A stretch of 64,000 nt of DNA from Chondrosia reniformis (GCA_947172415.1 OX359199.1:1576001-1640000), one strand, 5' to 3'. Counted from the first letter of the stretch, positions 1 through 14,200 are shown. Numbers and translations: made by a program. The notes: generated by a model not told the origin, from the letters alone.

Positions 1-1485
1 ATCATTTTCATCATGAAGACAATGTCCTAAGTGAAGAGGAGTGTAAAGATATAGCTTTAGCTGGAATTCTAGATTGGAAAAGGAAGCTTGAATCTCATTT
101 GTTTCTCAAACCATTTAAAAATATCCAAGAAACAGTCCAGTTCCTTAAGAAGGAGAGGTTTTACAGTTCTTTCTGGCCGTGTTTGAAGAGTAAGTTACTC
201 TGAGTATACATATTCTTATGTAATTGTTATCTTACTGTTGTGAAACAGTTCCAAGTTTAAATGTGTGTAGAATGTTATGGATTTTATTATACATTAATGG
301 GATTTATTGGATATGGCATGGGACCCCAAATGTGCAAGCTCTTGTAGAAGATTAAACGTTTCTAATGTAAGAATTTAAGAATGTAGTGAAACATCAGATT
401 CTTTTATACATGTATTGAGAAAGCACCCAATTATGGCCAAATCTAGCTATGAGGTGGCAGAATGGTATAGGTATAGCAAGCATATTATCTTCTAGATAGC
501 GTTTATAGTAGAATACAAGGTGCATGCCTCAACGACTTGCATAATATTAAAGGATGTTTTCTAATGAAATGTGATAACACTATAGTTAAACTAATGTCTC
601 TCCACTAATGTATGTGTCAGTGTATTTTATATTATTTTGTAAAGTCACTTCAGTTTGAGTATAAAGGTATGTGCACCTGTTAATGATTTATTCAAGGTTA
701 CATTGACTCTGTCTTCTTTTCATCTATGTCAATAAAATGTTTGCTCTTTCAACAGTTTTGCATCATTTTCATCATGAAGACAAAGTCCTAAGTGAAGAAG
801 AGTGTAAAGATATAGCTTTAGCTAGAGGAGATTGGGAAAGGAAGCTTGTATCTCATTTGTCTGTCAAACAAATTGAAAAAATCCAAGAAACAGTCCAGTT
901 CCTTGAGAAGGAGAGGTTTGACAGTGATTACTTGCAGTGTTTGAAGAGTAAGTTACTCTGAGTATACATATTCTTATGTAATTGTGATCTAACTGTTGTG
1001 AAAGAGTTCCAAGTTTAAATGTTTGTAGAATGTTATGGAATTTCCATATTACATTAATGTGATTTGTTGAATATGGCATGGGACCCCAAATGTGCAAGCT
1101 CTTGTAGAAGATTAAATGTTTCTAATGTAAGAATTTAAGAATGTAGTGAAACATCAAAATCTTTTATACATGTATTGAGAAAGCACCCAATTATGGCCAA
1201 ATCTAGCTATGAGATGGCAGAATGGTATAGCATATTATCTTCTAGATAGCGTTGATAGTAGGATACAAGGTGCATGCCTCAACGACTTGCGTAATATTAA
1301 AGCATGTTTTCTAATGAAATGTGATGACACTATAAGTAAACTTAGAAGGAGAGGTTTGGCATTAATTTATTGCAGTGTTTGAAGAGTAAGTTACTCTGAG
1401 TATACATATTCTTATGTAATTGTGATCTTACTGTTGTGAAATGGTTCCAAGTTTAAATGTTTGTAGAATGTTATGGATCTTATTA
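1..1485 (+). repeat. Tandem exon-intron duplication (two full units plus a truncated third)
   Basis: Positions 1 to about 592 align with 762 to about 1341: exon, donor site and downstream intron are all repeated at an offset of about 750-760 bp. A third, truncated piece at 1343-1485 repeats only the exon's 3' end (AGAAGGAGAGGTTTGG onward), its donor and the start of the intron. Units 1 and 2 both keep an open frame and a GTAAGT donor, but unit 1 has diverged more in the encoded residues (GILDWKRK against ARGDWERK). The third unit has no acceptor near it and is probably not an exon. Confidence 0.85.
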
Positions 1486-4400
1486 CTAAATTGTATACTT
1501 TACCTGTGTCTATTCATAACCTTTTGTAATGTCAAAATGAGAATTTAAGCATTCAATTATGATAAGCCAATTTATAAAACCTCCAATCCATCAAACTTGA
1601 TTCAGTAAATTAGTTCCTTATTATGAATATGTTTACAATCAGTTAGATCCCAATTGATTATCAAGCTGGAGTAACATGTGTGTAACACTGTCAACCTTAC
1701 ATGTTCAGTTCAGCTTAAAGAAAACTTTTAGTTATGGATTAGCAAAGTAGTTCATTATTTTGAATGTGTTTACAATCCAATTGATTGCTAAATTGTATAT
1801 ACTTTACCTCTGTCTATTCATAACCTTTTGTAATGTCAAAATGAGAATGTAAGCATTCAACTATTGATAAGCCAATTTATAAAACCGCCAATATATCAAA
1901 ATTGATTCAGCCAAGTAGTTCCTTATTATGAATGTGTTTAATGGTTACTTGTGGTTAGGTCTTATGAATATGTTGTCAGTTCCAATTCCAATTGGTTAAC
2001 ATTTGATACTAATTATTGTGATTAATATGACATTTCTGTTACATGTACAACATTGATACAGTTCTGTCCAAAGTGTTGCTTCAAAGTAAAGATTTACAGC
2101 TGTCTGGAGCTCTTGTTGATATGACTAGTAAAGGATACCTAAACAGATTACAAATTCTACAGAAGCTACCAGATCACCTATGTTGTAAGTATACAAGTGA
2201 TATATGATTACTGAATGTGTGAAGGTAATGTTTGAATATCTTTATACAGTCTCTTTGGTGGTTGCAGAGATTGTTTGCTTGAATAAATTCCGATTTAAAC
2301 AGTACCATGATATCCATGAAGAAAGTGTATTGTTGCAGAAATTGAAAGGTTAGGGAAAGTGTTATCCACTGAACCTCTAATGTTGAAGCAATCTTTACAT
2401 CCTATTCCTTCATGGTCATTCCATTAGTTGTACTTAGAGAAGTTGAGAAATATACAGAAAATACTACAGCAAGAGGACACTTTACTGACAGACTTGAAGA
2501 TTACTACTATAGATATTTTTATGGACCTATTTCATATTGTGTAGCAAGTGCATACCAAGATATACTTGATGGATCCTATGAGTTAGGGAAGAGGTTAGGA
2601 GGTTAGTACAAGAGAGTATCCACCAAGAATAAGTCAATATTCTGTTAAGTATATATTTCAATGTGTGCATTTTCTTAGTCATATGTACTGTACTGATTGA
2701 AAGTAATGTGAGAGTCCCCGCGAGGGTCTCCCACCCACTCGAGAGGCCTCGAGAGGCCTCGCGAGCGCTCGCAGCACGTTATCACCTCGCAGGGTGTGTA
2801 AACGCTTTAAATCGTTCGCTACTACGTGTTAAAATAGGCATTTAGTCGTTAGATGTTATTCTGAAACGTTATGGCAGCGAAAAATTTAATCTCCGTGGAG
2901 TGGCTCGAGTCGCGCGACCAAGGAAACATCAATAAAGTGAATATAAAACACGTAGTATAGAGACTGGTGTGGAAGATATCTCAGTGGGGTAATCGTCAAA
3001 GTGAAATTTGGCAACAAAATTTACAGCGCTAAAGTTTTAGACTTGCTTTCGTGGAAGCCTGGCAAGAGGAAAAGCAGGAAGAGGCCTGGAAAAGAGAATG
3101 TAAGTTTTCTTGAAATTTAAATAAGGGGTAAGCCTTTAGTAATAATTAATAATAGTAATAATTGTCGAACCTATGGATTTAAACAACGAGGCATTCTCGA
3201 GAGCAAAGAGAGAGATTATTTTTTAGATCACACTAACGAAAACTAATAATATTTCACGCCTTATCGATAAAGAAGTGTGCTAACGAGATGCCTTATCGAT
3301 ATAGAAACGTGCTAACGAGATGCGAGCGCTTGCGAGGCCTCTCGAGGCCTCGAGTGTGCTTGCGAGGGACACGCTTATTACTTTCAATCAGCACTGTATG
3401 TGACCGTCCATGTGAAAATGTATACTCTTTTGGTTTTCTTACGGAAATGTGTTTTTGTATCATTCAATAGAATTCTGTAGTGTTAATGAATATGTACCAT
3501 AATCAAAGTGTCATATTTGTTACAAATTTTAAGTTTTTGTGGTTTGAACTATTTATTATTGCATAAAGACGAGTTTAGTTTAGTTTTCTCGTACAACTCT
3601 ATATGTATAATAAAGATGTAATACATTAATTTTGGTTATTTATATCCCGTTGTTTTGTTTATACAATTAAAATGGCATTCTTCCAGTAAGTAAAATTTCA
3701 GTAAAGTTGCACAAATATGTACCTTTTAGCATGGTCAGTCACATATGATGAGCAAGCATTATAGATAAGTTATAATATAGATTAGGTATAATTTCTGAAC
3801 TCTGGATCCTGCTATATATGCCAAGTCACCATTAGGATCTAGGTTACTGTATTAGATGGTTAATCAGTTTAAAAGTGTATATGATGTAGTATTCATTTTC
3901 ACAACTCAACTGAAGTATTAATTTAAGCTAGTGACTATCTCTCTATCTGTGTTGTTGTGATGTCATTAATATCTCAAGAGCAGTTACATTTAATTTGTTT
4001 ACATTATATGTAGATATAGAAAGATTAGAATGGTTTTAAATTACATTTAGTGGAATCCCTTTGATCTACAAACACTCTACAAAAGCAACATCTATAGCTT
4101 TATAAGGTTGCACTAGTCATTTTGAGTGGCTACGTATATGTAGGTAGGTATAGGTATATTAGCAAAAGACTTCTACAGTCAAAGTGGTTACACTGCAGGA
4201 GTGTGCTTTTAATTTTATACTGTTTACTTGTGTACCTTCTAGTATTATATTTTCTCTCTAGAAATCATAGAAATGTTTTGGGAAGATCAGTTGAAAGAAG
4301 AGGAATTTAAGAGAATATTGAAGGATAAAGATTTTTCAGCAATTCAACATGCTAAGCAAGCTGCAAGAAGTAGAATATATCAACCTCGACCTGCAACTGC

Positions 4401-7400
4401 AACCTTCAGGACACATGGCTATACGACCTCCCTTTCAACTCCACACCTTCAGACAAAGGTGAATATACATACTACTGTTACAAGTGTTTCCATTCAGGAT
4501 TTTGTCAATGATACTTACTGCCCTGACTTGGCAGATTTTATTTTGCTACAATACTATCAAACAGTTTGTAGCTAGGTTAGTCTTTACAGTCTTTACAGTT
4601 CACACAGACAATTGTCATAAATTTGAACATTAATCCACTAAACAACATACATTCCCATATTTCAGTTGACTATTTACAATGTATGTACATAGTGATAATT
4701 TAATTTGTAAAACTCAGTTTGGAAAGTTTAATAATGCTGAATTTTAAGGTCATTAAATAGCTGGTTTAATAAAATTGCTAATATTATGCTTTAGTAATAA
4801 AACTAATAATATAATCAAGCAGCAGTTTCTGCCATTACTTTGTGTGCTAGAATACATGCCTTTATTAACTATATATAAGTTATTTAATGTCTCATCTTCC
4901 CACACATATACAGTCTAGTAGCATATTGTCACCAGAAGAATATGATGACAGTAAGTTTAACTACATAATTGTAAAAGTTCATTATTAAATAATTAAGAGT
5001 AATTAATTTTTATGAGTGCAGCCATATTTGGTACCGAACAATTGAAGTCTCCCAAATCGATTGAGTCAATGAAATCAAAGTTTATGGACTCTGTAGCAAC
5101 TTTCTCTGAGAAACAAAAGTTACTTCAGAAGGTAAGTAAGAAAGTGTCGATTAAACCTACATTGTCATTTAGTAGTTACTAAATATTATGTGTCAATTGC
5201 TTTGTTAGAGTTATCTAGTGTCTGGTTCTGAGTCAATGGATCCAGAAGAACCTGATGACCCCTCCCCTCATGAATTAGGTATGTATATTGTTGTATGTAT
5301 GTGTGCAATACGTTCATTAATTATTTACGTATCTCTATGTACGTACGTATATACATATATAGAGGACCCAAGCATCCTCATTTGTATGAATACTGCTTCT
5401 GGTACACTCTCTAATTGACAGAGCATGAAGAGCAACTAGACCAGCTGTGTTGGATCCCATTTGGGATACAGTCTCTTCAAGTAGACCATACCGGAGGAAG
5501 GTTCAGTTTGGAACCAGATGGGGACAGACCAGTGGAGAGTGACGTCACTCATCTGGAGGTACCAGAGGGAGCTGTTGCTGAGAAGAGGAAGGTGCAGATC
5601 AGATATGGTATTATAATGGATGGACCTCTGGTGGCACCAGATGGTTATAAACTGGCCAGCCCTGTGGTGTATATCTACTACAACAGTAAAGACATCAAGA
5701 GACCCATCACCCTCCACCTTCCTCACTGGAGTGCAGACGCTGACAGAGTGAAGATGATGATGGCACCTCACTCTCCTGTGAATAACAAGTTCACATTTGA
5801 AGACTATGAAGGGGCAGGTAATGGCAGGGATTTCCTCATCACAGGACACTGCACCCTCTTTACTAAAGCTTCACGTTTAAATGATCCTTTTGAGTATCTT
5901 GCTTCTGCTTGGAAGTGGGAGTCAAAGGATACTAGTATAACCACACGAATAGCTGCTACTTACAAACATAATATTTGGATCCAGGTTCGTGTTTTCTTTT
6001 TCTAGAAATGTTTTCTGCATGGTTTTACTTAACTTATGTACATCCTCTAGATATTAGAAAAGTATTGGAAAGTGTTTAGCAGAGTTGGACAACCTTATGA
6101 ATTCACATTTGTGGAAGGAGGAGAAATATTGAAGTGTAAGCTAGAACCCGGTTGCCATGGTGTAATTTCTGGAGCCCAACAGGTTTGTAGTACACAGCAT
6201 CAAATTAGGACTTTGTATAGAACTACATGTATTGATTGGCCTGTAAAATGGTTTTTGTGACTGAGTAATTACTAATATCGGTGTATAGTGTATAGTGTAT
6301 ATTCATCTGTGTTTAGATGCTATGTTTGGCTATGTTTGGCTATGTTTGGCCCCTTATTATGTAATTTGTGAGGTCCTGAAGTGGCTACTGGACAGTCTGT
6401 CCCTCTTGGGAGATTGCCAAGATAGAAGGAACACAATATATTTCTTTACTATATAAGTGTACATCTCCTCTTCAGAATATCTGTTTTTTTATAGGAGTTT
6501 CACTGTATTAGAAAAACAAGTAGTTCGAGTTCGCCCCCCCAAATTTACTCAAACTACTTGGCTGCATTGTTGGGCTTTAATACATTATTCTTAATCCTAA
6601 CGATTGAGGACGCTTAAGTGTCCTGAAAATTATAAATAGTGACAGAAAAGCTTTGTTAACTAAAGCTTCCTGAACGCCGCTATTTGCAAAAACGATGTAT
6701 TGACGTATAAAATGTGTTATAATAGTTGCGTATGGACTCGTATTATATATATCCGTAACATGAAGCCATACATAAATCGCGTTATGAAAACAATATAGGG
6801 GCTAATAAACATCATCCATCCGGCCTAGTACAGCTATACCTATTCACTGGATTATTCTTGTATTTGTGTATACAGATTGAGAAGAAGAAAATTGTGTATC
6901 AAATTGGAAATAAAAAGCAATTAAGAGATGACTTTAAAGTAGATATGTATCCTCCATTTCTCACTCTTGTACCAAATTATGGGTCCACCTCTAAAGATCC
7001 ACCTTACGAAAATGTATCTCTACAAGGAGTTAAATCTATTGACAGTTTCAGTTTTCATTGTAATCTTTCTACAAAAGGTAAGTTTTTAATTTGTTTGATC
7101 TGTAAATTAGTTCCTCTTAAAATGTACACTTATTGAGTGTAGGTTTAACCTTCAAAGATGATTCGGGAGCTAAAGCAACTCTAACAAGACATCAGCAAGG
7201 TATCCTACATATATACGTATTATGTGAAAACTCTAATACACCATTTTCCTACATTCTACGCCTATGCTTTGGATGAAGATAGAAGAGTCTTCTTCTTCTC
7301 CACTGGGCCATGCAGACAGCTGCTTCTGGGAATTCCACCCTTCAGTGGTCCTGGGAATCTTTGTTCCTTTAAATTACTTACCCTCTGCTGATACCTCTAA

Positions 7401-7968
7401 TCCTCTCAGATATGAACAGCAACTTATTCTTAGACTAGTTCATACTCTGTTTAGTGTTTAGAATATTTAACCTTATTTAACGGATACACTAAAAAGACTA
7501 AGAAATATGATAAGTTTTCAAAATCATCCTCTTACAGAATGAGGCTTATATAGTTATCTATTCTTGTATATGTATGGGTCAATTTGTATAAAACATGAAA
7601 ACTTCTATATTATACATCAAAAAGATATTATTTAGATGAGAATTTATGTTTACACAGTAAAAGAAAAAAGCCCACAAGAAATTATCAACTTCTTGGACCA
7701 ACACAATGAGGAATACATAAAGTTCTGCAATGCCAAAGCATTAAGCACTGATCTGGAACGTGAACATGTTTTAAGTACAGAACAAAGACAACAACTGGAG
7801 TCTTCCCGAACTGTAGCTGAGTCCAATCGTCACTTTTATCAGTTTCTACGCAACGACCCTGCTCCAGAGACACTTAAAAGAGCTGCTAAGGTTCTTAAGA
7901 ATGCCTCAGAAACTACTTTCACGAACAAATTATTTGCAACATCAATTGAGTCATTCCTGCAAAGCTAG
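1..7968 (+). CDS. ZU5-UPA-like-CARD-like protein, 5' end cut by window edge
   Basis: Spliced gene, incomplete on the left. Exons by GT/AG and phase: <1-189, 756-957, 2062-2184, 2250-2348, about 2388-2592, 4262-4458, 4914-4950, 5022-5131, 5209-5278, 5422-5984, 6051-6182, 6876-7077, 7143-7199, 7658-7968 (stop). Exon 5422-5984 encodes a ZU5 domain (GGRFSLEPDG, then LEVPEGAVAEKRKVQIRYGI, then GRDFLITGHCTLFTKAS). The next three exons are in the place where ankyrin, UNC5, PIDD and NLRP1/CARD8 carry a UPA domain. The last exon is an all-helical module (VLSTEQRQQLESS, HFYQFLRND) that reads like a CARD. The duplicated first exons (VLSEEECKDIA) resemble the same fold. ZU5-UPA followed by a death-fold domain is the layout of PIDD and of the FIIND-CARD of CARD8/NLRP1. 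ZU5 is confident, while the UPA and CARD calls are by layout and pattern. A poly(A)-signal-like AATAAA lies near 8003, and the next gene starts 286 bp downstream. Confidence 0.72.
1485..1945 (+). repeat. Intronic direct repeat, about 170 bp, two copies
   Basis: 1485-1665 and 1785-1945 share a long stretch that includes CTATTCATAACCTTTTGTAA and GATAAGCCAATTTATAAAAC, with scattered differences. Both lie in the intron after the duplicated exons, so this part of the gene has been duplicated at more than one scale. Confidence 0.8.
2688..3396. mobile_element. Non-autonomous Tc1/mariner-type MITE, about 0.7 kb
   Basis: The two ends are imperfect inverted repeats: the left end reads CTGTACTGATTGAAAGTAAT and the inverted right end CAGTGCTGATTGAAAGTAAT, each flanked by TA. 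Inside the ends, both arms carry GC-rich runs (CTCGAGAGGCCTCGAGAGGC on the left and the complementary type at 3325-3350). No transposase is recognisable. The CAGTGCTG-like terminus with a TA target site is typical of the Tc1/mariner superfamily. It sits in the intron between exons about 2388-2592 and 4262-4458 of the ZU5 gene. Confidence 0.8.
7236..7340 (+). repeat. Dispersed repeat family R, copy 1
   Basis: Begins near ACACCATTTTCCTACAT and contains GCTTTGGATGAAGATAGAAG followed by TTCTTCTCCACTGGGCCA. The same ordered blocks recur near 8746, 53636, 54576 and 56629. No transposase, tRNA promoter boxes or clear terminal repeats were seen. Confidence 0.6.
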
Positions 7969-8253
7969 TAACTATTAACTCATTTACAAATATTTTTTTT
8001 ATAAATAAAAATGTAGAAATTATATACGTACAGTTCTTTTGTATTTTCACAGTAAAATTTTTGAGCATCGAATGTAATTTATTGTAAGTAAAAAGGTGTA
8101 TGTATACAGTTATATCGAAGATGACGAAATACATGTTTAGTATACTAATCCGTAAAACTCCGTTGTTTATCACGTGTTTTATATTTCATCCAAGGACAGA
8201 GAAAGGAATTGTTTCTGTCTTCTTTCGACTATATATATACCTTTGTTACCAAC

Positions 8254-11200
8254 ATGGGTGAATTGTTTCGTTCCCGTGAGATGACCTTGTGTCAGCTCTA
8301 TCTTCAGACAGACTCGGCGTACGCTTGTGTGAGAGAGCTGGGAGAGCTGGGAAAGGTTCACTTTAGAGATGTAAGTGATTTTTGAATATTTCTTTGTATC
8401 CCTTTAGACTCAGTTATAGAAGATAAGATACATCTGTGAATATAACATTTAGTATCTTGTAACGTCGAAAGAACGCTCCCCTCTGAATCCTCGTTTTCTT
8501 ATTGTATGGTATACAGTATTTGTCTCTCCATGTACGTATGTAGTTAAATCCTGATGTAAGTGCATTTCAAAGAAAGTATGTCAACGAAGTAAGAAGATGT
8601 GACGAAATGGAAAGAAAATTAAGTGAGCTATACGCAATTTGGACATTGTCTATGCATAAACATGTTTTCATGACACAATACCATCTCAATCCCTATGTAT
8701 TCACCCATATACTATGAGTAGCCATGTGTTAATATTTATACATGAATAATCTAAAGCACCATTTTCCCACATGACTATCAAGACCAAAGAATCATAAACT
8801 GTATAACAGACTAATAAAACGCATAAGATTTATGAGACTTAGAGCAAGCCTATAGAACTTTGAATGAGGATACAGAATGTTTAGTTTCTTCCTTTTTGCC
8901 GCTTCTCCACTGGACCATATATTCAGTTACCATATCACTACTCTTAGTTTGTATTGTCAGTTGACCACTCCTTTAATGTGCAGGATTTGTATAGTCATTT
9001 GACCACTCCTTTAATGTGTAGGGTTCCTGTCTAACGAGTTGGAGAGGGTCAACCTGACTCCTACACCCTCCGGCAATGTGGAGGCACCCGACTCTACAGA
9101 GATGATTGAGATGGAGACACACTTTGAAGATCTTGAGAATGAAGTGAAAGAGATTAATGCCAACACTGAGACATTGAAGAAGAATCTGTTGGACCTTGTG
9201 GAGTTGAGACACATAATTCAGAAGGCTCAGGTCTTCTTTGAAACTGTGAGTGAACATTTAGGCATATGTACATTCTAAAGAGGAAAAATGAAATGTATTA
9301 TTAGAGCTCAGTTAAGAGTATAATAACATGCTGTCTTGTTGAGCTGCTATTCTATGTCTCCTCCGTTAGGCTGAAGCTCTCAGTCACCAACAGTCTGCCC
9401 AAGCCACCGCTGTCCTCGGAGAGGAGGCACGAGGTCCAGGTTTGAATGCACTGCTGTCCGCATGCAGTCCTTAAGACTACTGTAGTACTGACTTGTGATT
9501 AGGTTGTATACAGTATGTAGGGAAATGAGTACAAATTGGGATATACCCTATTGACTATTGATTGTGCAATAAGTTGGTATGATTTCATCACATTTCTGGC
9601 ACTATGTTCAATCTTACACCTGATGACCCCATAGAGTGAAGTAGTCTGTTTACATGTTTGCTACTGGTGTGCTCACTGAGTGTATGTATCCGTAGGTTTG
9701 TTGGGTGAGGAGGAGAAAGGGCCCGAGCAACCAAGACTTATGTGAGTGGATCATTCCTTGCACATACCAGATGTAGCCTGTTACTAGGCTACCACTGTCT
9801 TGTACTAGTTTCCTCTGCCATGATTCTATTTAATTCACTATTGCTATTAATTGGTTGGTGTGTGTGTGCGTGCGTGCGTGTAATGCTAAATTTGGACCAA
9901 TGATTACACCCTATGCACCACTCTGAATGTACAGATGTGGAGATATTACCTAACCTTGGAGAAATGAGGTCCATTCTCTAATGCTTATCACGTTTATTGA
10001 TAGCAACAGTGTTTTATACACACACATATGTACGTACATATACGTATATGTGTGTGTAATTACAGATGTGTATATGCATGTAATAGTAGTGTTTAACTGA
10101 TGTATTGTATAAATGTATCTTACTATGTATATTTGTGTGTGCAGGTTTGTGGCTGGTGTGATTGCCAGGGAGAAGCTGCTTCGCTTTGAACAAGTCTTGT
10201 GGAGAGCTTGTAGAGGAAATGTGTTTGTTCAACAAACTGAAATTGACGAGCCTCTTGAGGATCCATCTACTGTTAGTAAATGTAACAAGCATTTGTCAAC
10301 CTTCAAATTTCACATTATACTGTAGTGACATTGTGGGTAATAGTAGATAATGTTACTATGACTATGTGTGGTTTAACTGGGACCTATGATTACAACCTAT
10401 GCACCACTCTGAACATCAGACAGATGTGGATACTTTACCTAACCTTGGAGAAATGAGGTCCTGTTTGTCCCTAGCTCATTGGATGTGTATTTCCTTGTCA
10501 CCACACTCTCTGTTTTCACATGTGAAGTGTGCTTAGTGTACCTGCATATAACGCTGTTTGACAGTGTACGTACATACGTACATAATGTAATGTAGTGCTG
10601 TTGTTGGTTTGTTGTTGCAGGGCGAGTGTGTCTTCAAGAATGTGTTTGTGTTGTTCTTCCAAGGAGACCAGTTGAGGCTGAGGGTCAAGAGGATCTGTGA
10701 AGGGTGAGGGTGATTCATTGAGTGCAGTATCGCTACACGGACACCTTTAGAATGATAGCAATCAACTTCTTGTACAACTACACCTTTAGAATGATAGCAG
10801 TCAACTTCTTGTACAACTACACATTTGTACTGTTTGTACAATCTGTGGATTAAATACTTACTTGACTGATATTATTTACTTAACGTACATACTTCGTATC
10901 TGGTTTGGTTCACTATTAGGTTGTATGGGTAGTTCCCCTAGGTAGTACCTATGTACGTACATACATTGTAGGTACTTTCCCTAACTCCTTAGACTCTTAT
11001 TGTGTCATGTACGTACATTCATTAGCATACATATGTTGTCTGCCATTGTCAGCCTCATAGTGTTTGATAAATCAGATACCAGGAATCTCAAACTTTCATA
11101 TTCAAGTGATCTAACCACATAATTGACTAAGTGTGGCCGACCACAGTACTTGTATTTACATGAGCTGCTTTCTGTGAAAGATGGTACATTTGTTAGACAT

Positions 11201-14200
11201 GTTTCTACCTCATTTTCCAGGTTCCGTGCTACTCTATATGAGTGTCCTGCTACGGCAGCTAAGAGAAGGGAGATGGCTCTGGCCATTACTGGACGTATTG
11301 ATGACCTTAACATGGTACGTAGGCAGGCATTCTATATTCTCTGATTGCCTGGAATCAGTACTAATTATTAATACGAGTGACGCTAGTTACTTTATAGTTT
11401 GTACAAGAGAGAGCTTATATGAATCATTGCTGTGGCAATTGCACATCAAAAGACTTGTGCTGAGAACCAGTTGTTTTGTGTTCAATTTCCAGCAATTGCT
11501 TCTTTCACACTTCACTCTTTGTGTCTTCATGATTACCCATGTACATATGTACGTATGTATACACCAACTAAAGTACACAATAGTACTAATGGGACATCTG
11601 AGCTTAGATCAGCTTTAAGATCTTAGAGTCCCCTATTATTTCTACTGAATAGTACTTACTGTATAAGTGATCATGTGACTCTACTAATGTGTTAAAATTG
11701 CAGGTCCTCCACCAGACCCAAGACCACAGTCTGTCCCAACTGGAAGACATTGCTCGTCAGATTGAGAAGTGGAAGCAGCAGGTTATCAAGATCAAGGCCA
11801 TCTACCACACCATGAACAAGTTCAACTTGGATGTGACGGACAGGTGTCTCATTGCAGAGTGCTGGTGCCCGGTGGATGATCTGGACCACATTCAGCAAGC
11901 ACTCATGAGAGGCACTGTAAGTTTAAATTTCTCTCAAATTTGGTTTATTCTTAGAAATACTGGGTATTGAAGTATGTACTCCACTTTATCTATTGTCAGA
12001 TCATCTAGCTGGGATATACATAAATACTTCCATTTAATTTAGAAAAATGTCTCTTATCGTGTGTGTACATGTACTCAACATAAATTCCCATCACGTGTTT
12101 GGCTACACAATATCTACTTGTGTGTGTAAGGTCTGAGACATGATGTCCCGGACATCATATGTAATACTGTGTTAACGTGCGTACGTACATACTTAAATAA
12201 CTTTAAGATACTTTCTGTAACTCTTGGGAGTGAAGTAATACCCAGTCACTGCATGGCATGCAATATATGGTTTTAGCAACAATATTGACACAAGTAGACA
12301 CAAATTTGATGAATAGGCCTTACAAGGACAAAGATACATAAAGAACCTAAATACCGTAATTCGGGAAATTTTCGTTGTTAAAATATTTTCGTGGTTGGCT
12401 CAAACCATGAAAATTTATCACACGAAATATTTTTAACAACGAATAATAACACGTTGTACAGTCTACGTATATGTAAACGCAACACAGCTGAGCGTGGCCA
12501 AAATGGCTCTACTGCGAGACCTGCAGCGCAATGACGTTTACCGGACCAAAGGGGTGACTTTCGTCTGAAGTACCAGCAGCAACAATCGCTCGTGCGACCC
12601 AGACCACGAAAATATTTTAACACGAAAATTTCCCGAACTACGGTAGTAGTCTTCATCAGTTACATCAGTCTAAATCAATTTGATGCACTGTAATAACACA
12701 TTGTATCCTTGTTCTTCTAAGATATGTATACTTTATCCTGTCCCAGTACGTTAGTTATATGTTCATCTCTCTTTCCTTGTTGAACAGGAGGCGAGTGGTG
12801 GTTCTGTTCCCTCCATCCTCCACCGCATCACCAGCTGTGAGGAGCCTCCCACCTACATGAAGACCAACAGGTTTACTAAAGGGTTCCAGGCTATTGTGGA
12901 TGCCTATGGAATCGCATCCTATGAGGAAGTCAATCCAGGTTTGCGTCTCTACAGCTGGTGATGTTCAGTCGCTGTGTGCTAACATTACTTTTTGAAATCT
13001 GTATATGAAAAACTTTGTTTAGCTGTGTATGCATGTAATTGGTTTTAGAGCTGAATTTTACACTATTGCTGGCATTAGTTTTTGAATGAAGGTCAACATT
13101 TATTACTAAAGTCATCAATGAAATACCTTTAGTTAATAATTAATACTACATTAGGACTATTAGTACAGCCTTGTCCTTATATTGGGAAAAGATGTGTACA
13201 CATGTTCATGTACTGCACATACAGTACACAGTTTGCATGTAGTTCATATGTACAGCACTTGTGTTTGTTTATCTCTTCCATAGTCCTGTAACATTTCCAT
13301 TCCTCTTTTGTTCATCTCTTCCACAGCCCTGTACACTCTTATCACGTTTCCATTCCTCTTTTGTTCATATCTTCCACAGCCCTGTACACTCTTATCACGT
13401 TTCCATTCCTCTTTTGTTCATCTCTTCCACAGCCCTGTACACTCTTATCACGTTTCCATTCCTCTTTTGTTTATATCTTCCACAGCCCTGTACACTCTTA
13501 TCACGTTTCCATTCCTCTTTGCTGTCATGTTTGGTGACGCTGGGCATGGGCTGATAATGAGTCTCTTTGCCTTTGCTATGATCCTCAGAGAGAAGAAACT
13601 GGCAAACTCCAAGGCTGGAGGAGAGGTGCGTATCCTAGTGACTGATTCTTCACAGTTTATTTTGAGTTACAACTGAACTGTATTCAAAGTTTTGTGTGAA
13701 TTGTTTATATGTTCAACTGTTGTCACAAAGTCATCTTAAGCAATGGTACTCATTTTCAGACATCTACAGTGTCTTAATCTACTGTATAGATCAGTATATA
13801 CGTACATAGTTTACCTATTCAATCCAATCCCAATAGTAAGGCACTGCTGTACATCTTATGACTAGATTGTATTTTGAAGGTCTTTGCCCTTTAGACCGGT
13901 ACCAACTTACATACGTACGTACATATGACATTTTTGCTAACTGTAAGCAATCTATACTTTAGGTTATCAAAGTTGGTAATTTCACACGAACTATTTATAA
14001 CTATATATGTATATTGAAACAACACTTTGACGATTGAACATACATATATATATATATACCATACGTACGTACAATGTGTACATACATGTGTTTAGTATGA
14101 GTCTCCTTATATTTGCCATCCACAGCTCTTTTCCATCATCTTCAATGGACGATACATTATATTTCTGATGGGGCTCTTCTCCATTTACACCGGATTGATT

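Noticed and set aside
5436-5849. 137-codon frame antisense to the ZU5 exon
   Set aside because: The plus strand has a clear ZU5 domain with good splice sites; the antisense frame has no domain.
6516-6560. Short hairpin CAAGTAGTT / AACTACTTG as a MITE
   Set aside because: Arms of only about 14 bp with no matching flanks or second copy in the window; too weak to call.
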